Source: Litomosoides sigmodontis
Lineage: Eukaryota > Nematoda > Chromadorea > Rhabditida > Onchocercidae
DNA: 64,000 nucleotides
NCBI GenBank assembly: GCA_963070105.1
Contig: OY718806.1
Span: 5,973,865-6,037,864, forward strand
Reading direction: 5' to 3'
The position numbers and the translations under genes are program-made. Below are positions 17,728 to 30,792 of the stretch, piece after piece. The first letter of the stretch is position 1; each line of letters begins with the position of its first letter. The notes under the pieces are model-generated. The model was given only the letters and a program-made list of their open reading frames with translations, did not search any database and was not told where the DNA came from.

Positions 17728-20330
17728 CTAAACGTTTGATTCCGGCGTAATTTTTAAGGCAAATTTTGATGTTGACGATTGCTGTTCAGTGAGATTGAAA
17801 AAAGGAAATGAATGAAGCGAACAAAGTAACTGTACTCCAGCATCATCATCCCGTTCGTGACAGCGCAATACAAATACTGTCCCATGCTTAATACCAGCGG
17901 ATGCCTGAACATTGCATACAATGGACCACTTCGTCTCCCTCACATGTTCCTAAAAACATTAATCGTTATACATTAATATACAAATCATGCACCTGTTTTG
18001 GTACACATGCAGAACTCCAGCGTAGGACTGCAGTAGTAATCAAGTACTGGTGAATATACAACACATTTAACAACAGTTATAAATCGAAATTAAATAATCC
18101 CGAAAAATTTTCGGTGTCAGTGACACGGATAAAAAAAATAGTAAAGTCAAAAATAAAAAAAAAAAAAAAACTTGCTGGAAAAGGAAATTTCGAAGAAAAA
18201 AATCTTTGCAGAAAAGTAGCGGCGGTAAAACGAAGTGAAAGACAGCGAGCAAGATGAGCAACAACTTGATCAGCTGTATGACGAGGCTGCTGACGCGTGA
18301 GCTTCAAATACTTATTCAGTGGTCTAGCGATCGCAGAAAACACTGCTTGAGCTGCTCCAAGTGCTTCCATTGGCTCTCCCAAAACCTGTACAGTCGAATT
18401 ACGTTTATGTAATTATGAGGTTTCGTACACTACTTAATTTTAACAAAATTTGATATAGCAACACTTAAGGAATTCCCTTCGTAAAAGCACACCTTATTTT
18501 GATTGCTAGTGGTTACACTTTGGACGCTTGTAAACGCCTCTTCAGTGGTACTAATCAAGCGATATTTCCTTTTTTGCACTCGCCGTTCCCACTCTATTAT
18601 TTCATGATACCGTTCATTGTGCCCACCGATTCGTCTTTTCGCAGCAGCCTCCATAATTGCACGAGCATTAGCCTCTGTTATAGTACATTCGTTACCCAAA
18701 CCTTCGATATCATACATCTTAAAACCTCCAACTGGTTGTGACACGCCTAAACTTTTTAGTTATAATTAGAACAAAAAGCTCTTTCCAGTTGTTTGTAAAT
18801 GAACACAACACAAACTAAGCAGTCAAATCAGCATACTAATGCTGTTTCCCGATTTTTGGAAAGCAAAGAGCCATTTATATTAAGATTATCAATGTCGCCT
18901 TGGTATGCTATATAGAAAATTCTACCTCCGACCATTCTATTACTACGATGCTGATATCCGCATATCAAATAAAGTTGAGAAACCCAGTTATTCCAACAAA
19001 ATCCTTTTAGTTATGTGCCCGAGGAAAAATGGGCACACAATTAATCAGAGACTAATATATGATGCTCAGTAGCTAAAAATGATCTTTCACGCTAGAAAAT
19101 GCCTTAGCAATAATAATGTAAGACACAAGATGAGAACAACTTGCCAGATCGGAAGTGGACTGAACCTCCACTGAATGATTTATCCATATATGGATTGTAA
19201 GACGGGAAGGTAGAATAATACATCCTGAGCACATAGACAGCAGCTTCTTGGATGCTCATTAGGCCTAAGCTGAAGGTTCTACTTTCTCCATCCGGATCTC
19301 TTATAACGCTAACAACAAATTCTGGCCTCAATGCCCGTAACTCCAAGATAATGACCGTAATGTAGTGCAAATAAAGCATTGCATCGAGTAATGAAAGAGC
19401 GAAACCGACAATAACGTTATAATTGCTTTCTTTCTCAAACAATATACGAACAGAATAGAACAACCAGAATGCAAAAAGAATAAATAAAGCCAAGAGTGCC
19501 AGTGCAGCACGATGAAAAAATAAACGTGGCATATCCGATGAAGCATGCCGAAAATACATCGCCCAAAGTGCACCCAATAATAACAATGTTTTCACTGCCA
19601 AATTCAACATCAATCCTTGGCAGTCCGCACCACACAATACCTGAAGATTTTGAAATCAAAACGAAGCATCTTACACCATATCACATCCCAAGAAACCTCG
19701 CATTAACAAACACAAGCAATTTTAATCTACTTTACTAGAGGGTTTTGGTATCACATATTTCGCTGACTTGCTAAACTTTTTAACTTTTTGATATGAAAAA
19801 GAATATATACGTATATACAAAACCTCAGGCCAGTCGAATCCAACCTGATACAAAATAATTGGTAAAGCAACCATAAGAGAGGGAGAAATAATAGCCATAA
19901 ATGAAATAAGCGAAGCACTGAGAAGCCAAAATATCCGAGAACATCTTCTTGCAACAGCACGTCCAACTGGAGCAACAAGTGCTCTTTCGGCAAGACCACT
20001 ATATGAATGTTCGCTTGTATTGCCAGTTATAATGGTGGTATTTTCTGCCCAGTTATCATCATCGGCTGTCAATTTCATGCCCTGCATGGAAATCGGTATG
20101 AAAATCACATGATAGCAAAGAGAATAAATAACAGAGTAAAAGTTGCTTAGCTACATGAAATAGAAGAAACATTGCAAAAAGAATACCTCACTTGCAGCAA
20201 CCGAAAAATTTGGAATAAAAGAAGTATTAGCATCTACTGAACCAGCACATCCACGTGACAAATTTCGAACTGTTCGTAAATTACGATGCGACGAAGAACG
20301 CCGCCCCGAGCTCTCTGACACCAAGGACAT
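17728..20330 (-). CDS. vang-1: Van Gogh/Strabismus planar cell polarity protein
   Basis: The first coding exon (20187-20330) begins MSLVSESSGRRSSSHRN, Ser/Arg-rich as in Vangl N-termini. The next exon has DDDNWAENTTIITGNTSEHS, the conserved Vangl motif, then the first hydrophobic segments (about 19.8-20.0 kb). The following exon carries the remaining membrane segments (about 19.3-19.6 kb) and the family block LSLLDAMLYLHYITVIILEL. The cytoplasmic part includes the NPY region, GGFKMYDIEGLGNE, EWERRVQKRKYRL, TRQQPRHTADQV and HGTVFVLRCHE. The protein ends ESNV, a class I PDZ ligand (S-x-V), matching the role of ETSV in vertebrate Vangl. Vangl proteins sit in the plasma membrane and bind Prickle and Dishevelled to orient cells. 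The sequence supports a complete, functional gene. Family identity is certain; the junctions near 19.15 and 18.2 kb were not fully resolved. Confidence 0.94.
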
Positions 20331-22105
20331 GAAGGCTCGTCACCTACAAAAGTCATAAAGATTAATAATCTGCGGTCAAACAAAAATAACTTTTACTGGA
20401 AATCAAAAATGGATAAGTTAAAAGCTAAATGATTCTGCAAATATCCTTTACTTTATCAGAGCATCATGATACGTATGATAATTGATCCAATTCTTCCTCC
20501 TGGAATAAAAAAATAATTTCGAAGGCTTTCAAAAAAGTGAAACGACATAAATGTGAAATTACAGAGCAACCTAAACTGTTATATCCTCTTGTGTCATTAT
20601 TCCGGCCAATCCAAGCTGTCGATTAACTGTAGTAAACGATCTAACGCACTATAAGCATACTACTATAAGGGAGCAACAGAACACAAAACAAGAGTGTGGA
20701 TGTGCCTGTTAATCACGAAATGATCAAATTTCGTATTGCATTCACTCCGTGACTGCATTATTTTAGATCATATTTAAAGTGTATAAGTTTGATTTAAAAA
20801 CAGATCCTCATTCCTTGAACCACTGCAACCAACTTCCACTCCCACACGCTTACATGATTACAAGGATCATTATGAACGTCGCCGTAATAATTTACGGAAG
20901 TGCAACTGCGAACCATTAAAGGCTTATGATACTGTGACTGGGCCGTTAGGAAAAAAGCTGTCTCACATTGGCGCAAACTCACTCGCTCACTTCGCTGAAG
21001 TATGAAATTTAATTGTCGAAATAGAATACGTAGCGCCAAATTGTATGTGGTAAATGCTAAGCGGGATATCATGGTACTACTACAACTTTTTGTGCGACAT
21101 ATCAGGTTGAGTTGGGTCAGAATCCACTAATAGATAACGAGTGATGCGCACAGTAGCATGTGACAGAACAGAGCGTATGGATAATCGATCGGTACGTAAT
21201 GAATACAAAGAATTTGGAGTTGCGGGGGATGTCTGCATCGAATGATTTCACCAATTTTGATTGTAGCAATATGAATGAGTAATCTAATCATTGGGATAAG
21301 TATGAAATTGAATGGCATTTGTTTTTTTTGCCACAGATGAGACTGTTATGTCTGGTTATCATTAAATCAGTGACCCCTTCAATCTGCAATACTTACAACC
21401 CTCACGAGAGCATGGGATGGAAGTGTTGCTGATACAATAAACAATGCACTTTTGATGAAACCAGTTATCGCTAAGACAAGTTCATTTAAGGGCTACTGTT
21501 ATATCTGTCGGTGTTTTCACAAATCAGTTCATATAGGAGGAAGCGGGAAAACCGCAACCCTAGAACCTTCTTTATTCCCCTCTCCCTTTCTTCATTTCTT
21601 CGTAATTCAGGAAATGCAACACTTCTCGCGGTACACTGTCGACTGGACCGTAAGCCATACTCTTGCCATTGGGAGCTGCAACGCACCGATCATGTTTGTT
21701 CGCAACTGTTAATATTCTAGTCCCCAGCTAGTCCCGTTTCGCACTTGATGTGCGCCGTGCCGAATTCAAGAGTAAATCTGCTAGTAATATGTTGCAGCAC
21801 TCTTGCTAAGAGCATGCAACAAACAATCGAGAGGCTAGTTCTGCTCCAGCTAGTTAGCATTAATACTTCGTTAACGTGTTTTAGATCTCTTTTTGTGATG
21901 ACAGTTATTCGAACTTCATAATAGAATAAATTTCGAGTATTTAGTACCTGTCTGAGTCATGCATCTGTCGATTTTGGTCTCGGAGTTTATGATATATTTT
22001 TCTGCGTGAAGAGTACTTCCACCAGTACGGAGCAGTCATTGACTGCAATTACCAGCTGAGCACGAATTCTTCGGATATTATTGATTTCTGAAAACAAATG
22101 CCTTG
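20331..22105. other. Divergent intergenic region, Van Gogh (-) and DHHC enzyme (+)
   Basis: 1.77 kb between two start codons pointing away from each other, so it should contain both promoters and any 5' UTR exons. An acceptor (CTTTTGTAG) lies 13 bases before the Van Gogh ATG. Short open frames here lack splice signals or motifs. Confidence 0.5.
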
Positions 22106-25100
22106 ATGGATGCTCGGCAAGCTGCACAATTTGGTAATGTGTCAAGGCTTCAAGAACTGTTGGATTCTGGAGAGTGTACACCGGATACACTGGATGCTGA
22201 TGACTGCTCTTTGCTGCACTGGGCTGCTATTAACAATCGGTAAATTTTTCGTGTGCATTTATGAGTTTGTTTTTTAATAGCTTATTTTTTGGGAGCAATC
22301 TTGCGGTTTGTCACTCTTGGTGTATGCTTAATTCAGTACTATTTAAAACAAGGTAGAACTAAGCAAAAAATTATTTTATAGTCGCATGAACTTTTATGAT
22401 ATTCCCTTGCACTAGTATGCAGCTAAACTATGCAATGTAGTTCACAAAAAAACGTCATTGCAGTAGTTATTTGAGACCTTTAGTTTAAAGTAGCAAGCTT
22501 TATTGCGCGTTCTTTTGTTTAGTTTATCCATAACTCGAATGTTAATTGATCGCGGCTGCAATGTTAACGCAGTTGGCGGCGTGCTTGCTTCAACACCACT
22601 CCATTGGGCAGCACGACACGGTCACACACATATGGTTGCTTTGTTGGTTGCTCATGGAGCTGATCTTCATCTTTGTGATGTTGAAGGTATTTTTAAGTAG
22701 CTTATTTTCTGGTGTTATTTACCAGCATTCTTGTGGTTTGTCGCTCTTGATGTATGCTTAATTAAGTACTATTTAAAACAAAGAACTAAGCAAAAAATTA
22801 TATTTTATAGTCGCATGAACTTTTATGATATTTCTTTTGCACTAGTATGCAGCCAAACTATGCAGTGTAATTCACAAAAAACTTCATTGCAATGATCACA
22901 ACGTTATTATGGCTTGAGTATAATATTCTAAGTACACACCATACATGGAAACTGTTTTACTAATACTTAAACTTCTTTGTCTTTTTTCGTGTACTTAGTT
23001 ATGTTGATTTACCATTACAGGTTTTACCCCTCTTCATGTTGCTGTACAATTTGGAAGAACATCAACAGCTGCATATTTGATTGCTGCAGGGCAGTCTGCC
23101 GATGAAAGGGATGAAACAAGGATGACACCAGCGATGTGGGCCGCATATAAGGTTTAAAATAATTTTTACTAAGCACTATCCGAACTGGGCGAGTTGTATG
23201 ATTCTTTTTCATAATATTATCGGCCATAATTTAGAGGACTTTAATTCATTGCTTTTCCAGGTTTTCAGTCGTGATCCTCTACAGATGTTAATAACAATGG
23301 GTGCCGACTTGTCTTGTACCGATACAACTTACGCAAATACAGCTTTGCATTGGGCTGTAATACGACGCAATCATTCAGCAGTTAATGTTTTGATAAAATA
23401 TAATGCGGAATTAGTGCTTCGCAATCGTGATAATGAAACTCCTCGTGATATTGCAACTCGACGAGGAGATGTCGTTAGTACACGGATTTTAGAAAGAGCT
23501 GAACGCAGAAAAGGGCTGATCTCTTCAACTTTCATCCAGTATGTGAAGGAAAATGATGTGAGTTTGTTAATACCATTCATTTATTTCACTCTCGTGAATC
23601 TCTGAAATTTATCATCCAAGCTACCCATTTTAATTTCACTATCTTTTGTAGATATTAATATCCCGAATAATGTTTCTTCTACCCGCATGTATTATGGTAG
23701 CTGTGGGCGTAATTTTGCACTTTATTTTGTCGTATACGATCAAGGCTTTATTGCTGTTATTAGTTGGCGTTCTTGGACGAACTGTTTACAGGTGCTTGTT
23801 AGTACTTTTTCTTGGTGCCATTTCACAAAACGGGAACGTTTGCTTTCCGAAACAGTTGTTTTAATCAATTTGATTTCAGGTCACTCGCAACAGATCGAAG
23901 TTTCTACATCATACCTTTAGGCGTAGCAGTCGCATCGAAGATTATTTTGGCTGTGACTTGGCTACTATATCTAAATGCCTTTGCCGGGTGGTATTGGCAA
24001 ATTAGTTTCTTTATCTTTGTAACACTTGCGCCAGTACTGTTTTTGTGGATTGTTTTTTCGGACCCTGGGGTCATTACCGTGTCTCATAAAGTAATTACTT
24101 AGTTCATATTTTTCCCCGAATTGTCCAAGATCACTTTGATTTTCTGTGGAAATGTTTTCATCTGAACTTGAAGCTATGAGTAAATTTTCAAGGTTTTAGT
24201 ATTTCAACGTAAATACGACTTTTTGAAAGTTTAAACTTTTTTTCTCATTTTAACTTCTGCTGGAATATTTTTATTATAGTGACCGAAATGTGGTCTTCTC
24301 ATTAGGCCTGTCTTCAAAGTCATGTTTGAATGTTGATGGATGTAGAAAGTTGGTTATCTCCAGTTTTATTTATATTGAAAATGTAATTGCAGGAACGGTG
24401 CGAAATGATACGTGATATGTGGGAGAAAGAAAACCAACCACCAATTTCATTTTGCAGCACATGTTTATTGAAAAGACCCGCGAGATCTAAGCACTGCTCA
24501 GTATGTGATCGTTGCGTCAAAAGGTTTTCATTTTTCTCTAATTAGGGTGTGTGTAAAAATCAGGTCCAAATTCTGATTCGACCTGTAGGAGTGACCGATT
24601 CTCTATACCATGAAATGAAAGTATTTCCTCGCAATTTTTTAAATATAGACACTTAGGCTTTTCCGCTGTTATATTTCCGATTTTTGTTCCTGAATCAAGT
24701 TTTCGAACGCATACGATATGGAGGAATCCACTTGAATTTTGATCTTTGAAAATCGTGAGTTATTCCGGGACTTTTGTAAAAAAAACCTGGATAATTCCAG
24801 GTTTGACCACCACTGTCCATGGGTCCTGAATTGCATTGGAGAAAAAAACCACTTACTCTTCGTTTTTTATCTCAGTATTGTCATTGCCTCTTTAATGCAG
24901 TTCCTTGTCGCAACCTTCCACTGTAAGCTTTTTTTTTCATTTTAATGTGCCTAACAGATTCATGTTCAAAACCAGATTGCATTTCGTGTAAGAAATCCTA
25001 CGACTTAAAAGGGATAGAGTGGATTGCCAAGACAGATTTTTCATTGGTGTCGAAAAGTATGTGTGAACGATAGCGACGCAAATAATGGGTGATATTCTTC

Positions 25101-26063
25101 TAACAATCCATAGGGATGCAGAATCACCGTCTCGAATAATTCATTTGTTATAAGACTGTAGTAATATAGACACTGCATGTTCAACACTTGACTAGGTGAT
25201 AGAGAAAAACATGAAACATGCACAGTTGTTGGAGAGCCACGGATATAAAATTAGCAGAATTCATGACTTTTGCATAATACAACTCAAGAGAAACGTAAAT
25301 ATTTCAAGGTTCATGGTTATATAATTTTAAGATTGGCGTGACTCGTGTGGTGAGATCTCTCGATCAAATATTACATACTGTAATCCCTGGGTGACATATG
25401 TTTTTGTCATAGCTCTTTATCATTTCATATGGACAAGCGCAATGTTTGTATTTCAAATATATCAGGTAACAGCAAACTTATTGATACATGAGTTACACGT
25501 TAAACTCCACTCCGGTCAAGTGCAAAAATAAAATTTACGAATCCTTCGAGCTACTTGACAGAAAATGAAGTGATGTGCAAGAAATACATTTTTTATCGTC
25601 TCGTGAGGGTCAGCATCACATCACCTTTCCTCCAAGGAAAGACGAATGTTAATGTAAACACTTGTGATCAAATATACTTGATAAACACTCATCTTTGGTT
25701 CTTTTTGAGTGCATTCATCAATGTAGGAATCGATAAATTGCAGATACTTTGCGAAATGACAACAAACGAAAGGCTTAATGCTTACAGATACGAACATTTC
25801 CATTCAACCGGAGACCGCCTAACAATAAGGAGCCCGTTTTCGTGGGTGGTTTAATACGAATTTGGTTTAGAGAGAAACGGTTATAAAATTCTATATATTC
25901 TTGAAATTTTGGTTTCGAATAGAAAACAAAAAGAAGTGTGTGTCCTTATCAGCAGAATTATTTTAAATCCTATAATTTCAGAAAAGGGGTGTTACGAAAT
26001 CTATATAATTTCTGTTGCGGTGGTGCCATTACTTCTTCCGAAGAAGAGAATCTATTAAACTGA
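22106..26063 (+). CDS. Ankyrin-repeat DHHC palmitoyltransferase (ZDHHC17/HIP14 type)
   Basis: The start at 22106 gives [15 protein letters not shown]; an in-frame TGA 24 bases upstream with no AG between argues against an earlier start. Exons 1-4 encode ankyrin repeats ([72 protein letters not shown]), in the same order as ZDHHC17. Two membrane segments follow (23.67-24.1 kb), then the zinc-finger Cys-rich domain ([20 protein letters not shown]). The active site [12 protein letters not shown] is assembled across an intron, with DHHC at 24805-24816. A third membrane segment, then [14 protein letters not shown], the TTxE element of the family, and a short tail end at 26063. The enzyme attaches palmitate to Cys of substrates at Golgi or endosomal membranes; the ankyrin part recruits substrates. 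The N-terminus is shorter than in human ZDHHC17. Introns 1 and 2 share sequence (listed separately). Confidence 0.93.
22268..22463. repeat. Intron repeat, copy 1 (intron 1 of the DHHC gene)
   Basis: About 195 bases that recur in the next intron. Shared blocks include TATTTAAAACAA, AACTAAGCAAAAAATTA, GTCGCATGAACTTTTATGAT and CACTAGTATGCAGC. Identity is high, with a few small indels. Confidence 0.85.
22688..22892. repeat. Intron repeat, copy 2 (intron 2 of the DHHC gene)
   Basis: The second copy of the element seen in intron 1, in the same orientation. It begins at, or within a few bases of, the splice donor of intron 2 (GTATTTTTAAG). The only coding sequence between the two copies is the second ankyrin exon. 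Confidence 0.85.
24805..24816 (+). other. DHHC active site codons
   Basis: GAC CAC CAC TGT in frame, four bases after the splice acceptor. The Cys is the residue that takes up the acyl group in protein palmitoyltransferases. Confidence 0.95.
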
Positions 26064-26208
26064 TTGTGATTGTCAAGATTTCGTTGAATCTTTGTATATA
26101 ACAGTGGCAGTCCCTCCCTTTAATATTATGGGCTGTAACTGGAAAAGTAGGACCGACCGCTAAAACAATAACTCAGTGCAAAACGGATTGATGCTAGAAA
26201 TATTTTTT

Positions 26209-27674
<1,466 letters not shown>

Positions 27675-28857
27675 CAGTGAAAGCAAATTCCAAGCAATCT
27701 GAATTTTGTTCGGTCATGAAAGGTTCAGTATTAAATCAAGTAGTGTCGAGGTAGGAAATAAAGACGATCATCATAAGTTAAAAAAAAGGAAAACTTTCGA
27801 AGAACTTAAGTAAGGTGGCTAGCAAACAAACCAGTGAGTTCAGGAAAAAATGCTCTCCGCATCAGCAAGCCCTTCAAGTTACTCAGCTACTTTGGGATCT
27901 ACTCAAAATCATGCTATTCGTATACCACACCAGACCTTCATTTCCACAGAACCACACTTACTCCCAATCTCTAATAAACCTACAATAACCAAGGAACAAA
28001 CAAATTCTACTCACCCACATCATCACATTGTTATACCATTTTCATGCGGCCCGAAACAACTGCACCGTTATCACCTGATCCCGTCAAATGTGTTAGAGGG
28101 GGAGGATGGAAGACACTTTATTCAACTCATTTTTGGAAATGGTCATCTGCGATAACGGTGGGAGAATTTGCCATTGGTTTTTTCGGTTCTTGGAAAATGA
28201 GTTGTTTGGTTGAATTGAAACCTTTTCATACGTTCCATCTGCTAATTAGGGAACCCAAAATTTGAAGCACCTTATCTTCACGAATGCCGGAATGTCAATC
28301 CATGATCAGTCAGGTTGTAAATAGCTAACGCTAGGTGGGTACACTGTCAACTGTTAGGATTCTTTAGACTTTCTGATTGAATACGAGACAGCACCTACAG
28401 CACTGACATTACCCAATGATGCATTCACTCTTTTTCTCCTTCTATTCCTTGCAACGATTTTTCCAAGAAATCGCGAAATACTTCCCCGAATAGTGTGCGA
28501 TATTTAAATAGAAAAAAGTAATGGGAGCATTTATCAAAGTTTGAGCAAAACAATTCTTGTTATGCAATGAAAAGAAGTTCAAAAACTTTTGCTATATACG
28601 CAATCTCTCCCTTTCATTTTCAAAAACCATACAAAACACCTTCTTTACAAAACAGCCACGAATTGCAGGATGTCAAATGTAACCATCAACAAACTTCCGG
28701 TAACAATATGGATAAATGGAGTAACAAAAACTTGTCAAACAAATGAAGACGTATACAACAAAATGGTGATGGAAGTTGCTTTACCAAACTAGAATAGCAA
28801 TAACTAGCATACACTCCTTACAGTAACAATATGAATAAGTGGAGCAACAAGAACTAA
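27675..28857. other. Intergenic region between ARL1 and the Rab gene
   Basis: Upstream of ARL1 and downstream of the Rab stop, both on the - strand. It contains an imperfect direct repeat near 28.69-28.87 kb (listed separately). Overlapping + frames at 27.85-28.27 kb are low-complexity and without splice context. Confidence 0.5.
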
Positions 28858-28869
28858 TCAAACAAATGT
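28693..28869. repeat. Imperfect direct repeat overlapping the end of the Rab gene
   Basis: Two related segments about 123 bases apart. The first begins GTAACAATATGGATAAATGG near 28.70 kb; the second begins GTAACAATATGAATAAGTGG near 28.82 kb. Both end in TCAAACAAATG. The second copy contains the last codons and stop (28858-28860) of the Rab gene. Confidence 0.8.
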
Positions 28870-30792
28870 TGGTTGTGTCACTGAAGGGCAGCATGACGGT
28901 AAAAAGGATGATTTCTTGTCGGAAAGAGTGACGCCATCAACGTGAAAAGCGGAACCAAGATGATTGCTATCTTCTGAATCGGAATGCATGCTCGATACTA
29001 AAAGGCGGTCGCGCATTGCTGCTGCCAAATTATAGAATGCATCGTCACAATTAATTCCTGTCTTTGCACTCACCTGGAAACTATCAGTTTAAACTGCTTA
29101 TATTTTTGAGCATTACAACCTTAGTGTTTACAGATAGTATGATTGTTCAGTACTTCTACAAAGCAAGATTAGGAAGGAAATTGTACTGATTATCCCACAC
29201 TGATGATTTAGCATTAACAGTGATGTTCTCAATCTTACTGAAACGCTATTGTTGATACGCAGCTATTTCACAACTTTTTCTAATCGATATTCCAATGTCT
29301 TATATTTTTGGAGCGATTTGAATACGAAAAAATAAGCAGTACTTTCTGTTTACTACATTTTTCGTTCCCATCACTCATGTCTGCAATATTTAGCGTTTGA
29401 AAGTGACAGAAAGGAACTGAACTCGTTATCTGCTAGCTCTATAACAGTTACATCATAATATTGTTTTCAGAATATTTGTTTGGCAACTTAAACAACAAGA
29501 AGAAAAAAACATAGATATGAAAAATATAATGAGAGCGCGAACAAAAGTTCCTATCAGTATACCATAAATACATTGAAAAAGAACTTCATAAAGAGAGACT
29601 CCAAGCTGGCTAGCAAGTTGTTCAGCGCGTTCAAAATTAACCGTTCTCTTGTCCTCTAAATCAGCTTTATTTCCAATTAACATTAACACTGCATTTGATG
29701 GCGCATGCACTCGAATTTCCTACAACGTGCTCGATTAATAAATCGTTATAATACAGTGACAGGCAATCATTTATTCCATTGTTTTCTACTGGAGTCATAC
29801 CTCACTCATTAGTCATCAAATGCTTTTTCCTAACTAGAACGAAGACAGGATGGTTGAGAACGCAGCAAAATCAAAGTGGTAAAGGTAGAATATAATTACC
29901 ATGTTTTGAGATACTGAAGAACATCAGTGGTAAAATAAACCACATGTTTTTTTTGTCTTTTTTATTGCGTTATTAAAAAAATTACTTATGAACAATACTG
30001 AGATTAACAAGTTTCTGGAAATTTCTAAACTTAAAAGATGGGTTATTAAACAATAAATTTCGATCATAGAAAAATTCACAATACCATTATTCATGGAAAA
30101 CCATTGTCTAAATTTCCTTCTTTCATAAAGCTTACCTTTAACCAATAATTGCGTAAATTATCGAAAGATCGTTCGTCTGTTAAATCATAAACACACATTA
30201 TTCCATGCGCTGAATGATAATATGAGTTATAGATTGTTCTATAACGCTCCATTCCTGAAAAAATTTTAAAACGACGAATTATAAGTGTTCCTTCTCACGT
30301 AAATTCACTTTCAATTATCTAATCGTCTATTGGAGACTGCGGAGTGCAGTGAATACAGCGAACAGGATCATTGATGCAGGGAGGGCGAAAAGGGGATCGT
30401 AGAATTTAGTCATTAAGCCTGAAACCATTGTTTTTACACATAAAAAAAGAAGGTATAGTTCTTATGTGACATTGTGTAAGTAGGTTAACGGCTTGTGTTC
30501 TCAGTAAATGCCATATTGATCAGGAAGATGTGAATTACAACTGCTTACATACAGTAAAGAAAGTTGACCAGAAAAATGAAATTATAAGAAACAAAAGAGT
30601 ACCAGCTGTATCCCACAATTCTAGCCTGATTTTGTCACGACCAAGTTTCACTGTCTTCAGTTTGAAGTCAACACCAAGAGTAGTAATGTGGTCTTGGCGA
30701 AATGAGTTCTCCGCAAAACGTAGCAAAATACAGGATTTGCCACAATTGTGATCACCAACAATAACGATTTTGAATAAATAGTTGTAACTCAT
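28858..30792 (-). CDS. Divergent Rab-family small GTPase
   Basis: Four exons: 30609-30792, about 30135-30254, about 29597-29718 and 28858-29075. The protein begins MSYNYLFKIVIVGDHNCGKS, with a typical P-loop, then TTLGVDF (switch I), WDTAG-MERYR (switch II), NKAD and SAKTG. Layout and length are those of a Rab. Two features are odd. The Gln that normally follows WDTAG and helps hydrolyse GTP is Met, as in a few atypical Rabs such as RAB25, which has Leu there. The tail holds a Cys pair (FLPSCCPSVTQ) followed by nine more residues, so it does not end in CC, CxC or CCxxx and may not be geranylgeranylated in the usual way. A membrane-traffic role is inferred from the family. I cannot assign a subfamily. 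Confidence 0.9.

Noticed and set aside
27850..28265. Two overlapping + strand frames of about 100 and 73 residues
   Set aside because: Ser/Thr/His-biased, different frames over the same DNA, no splice sites or family signature.
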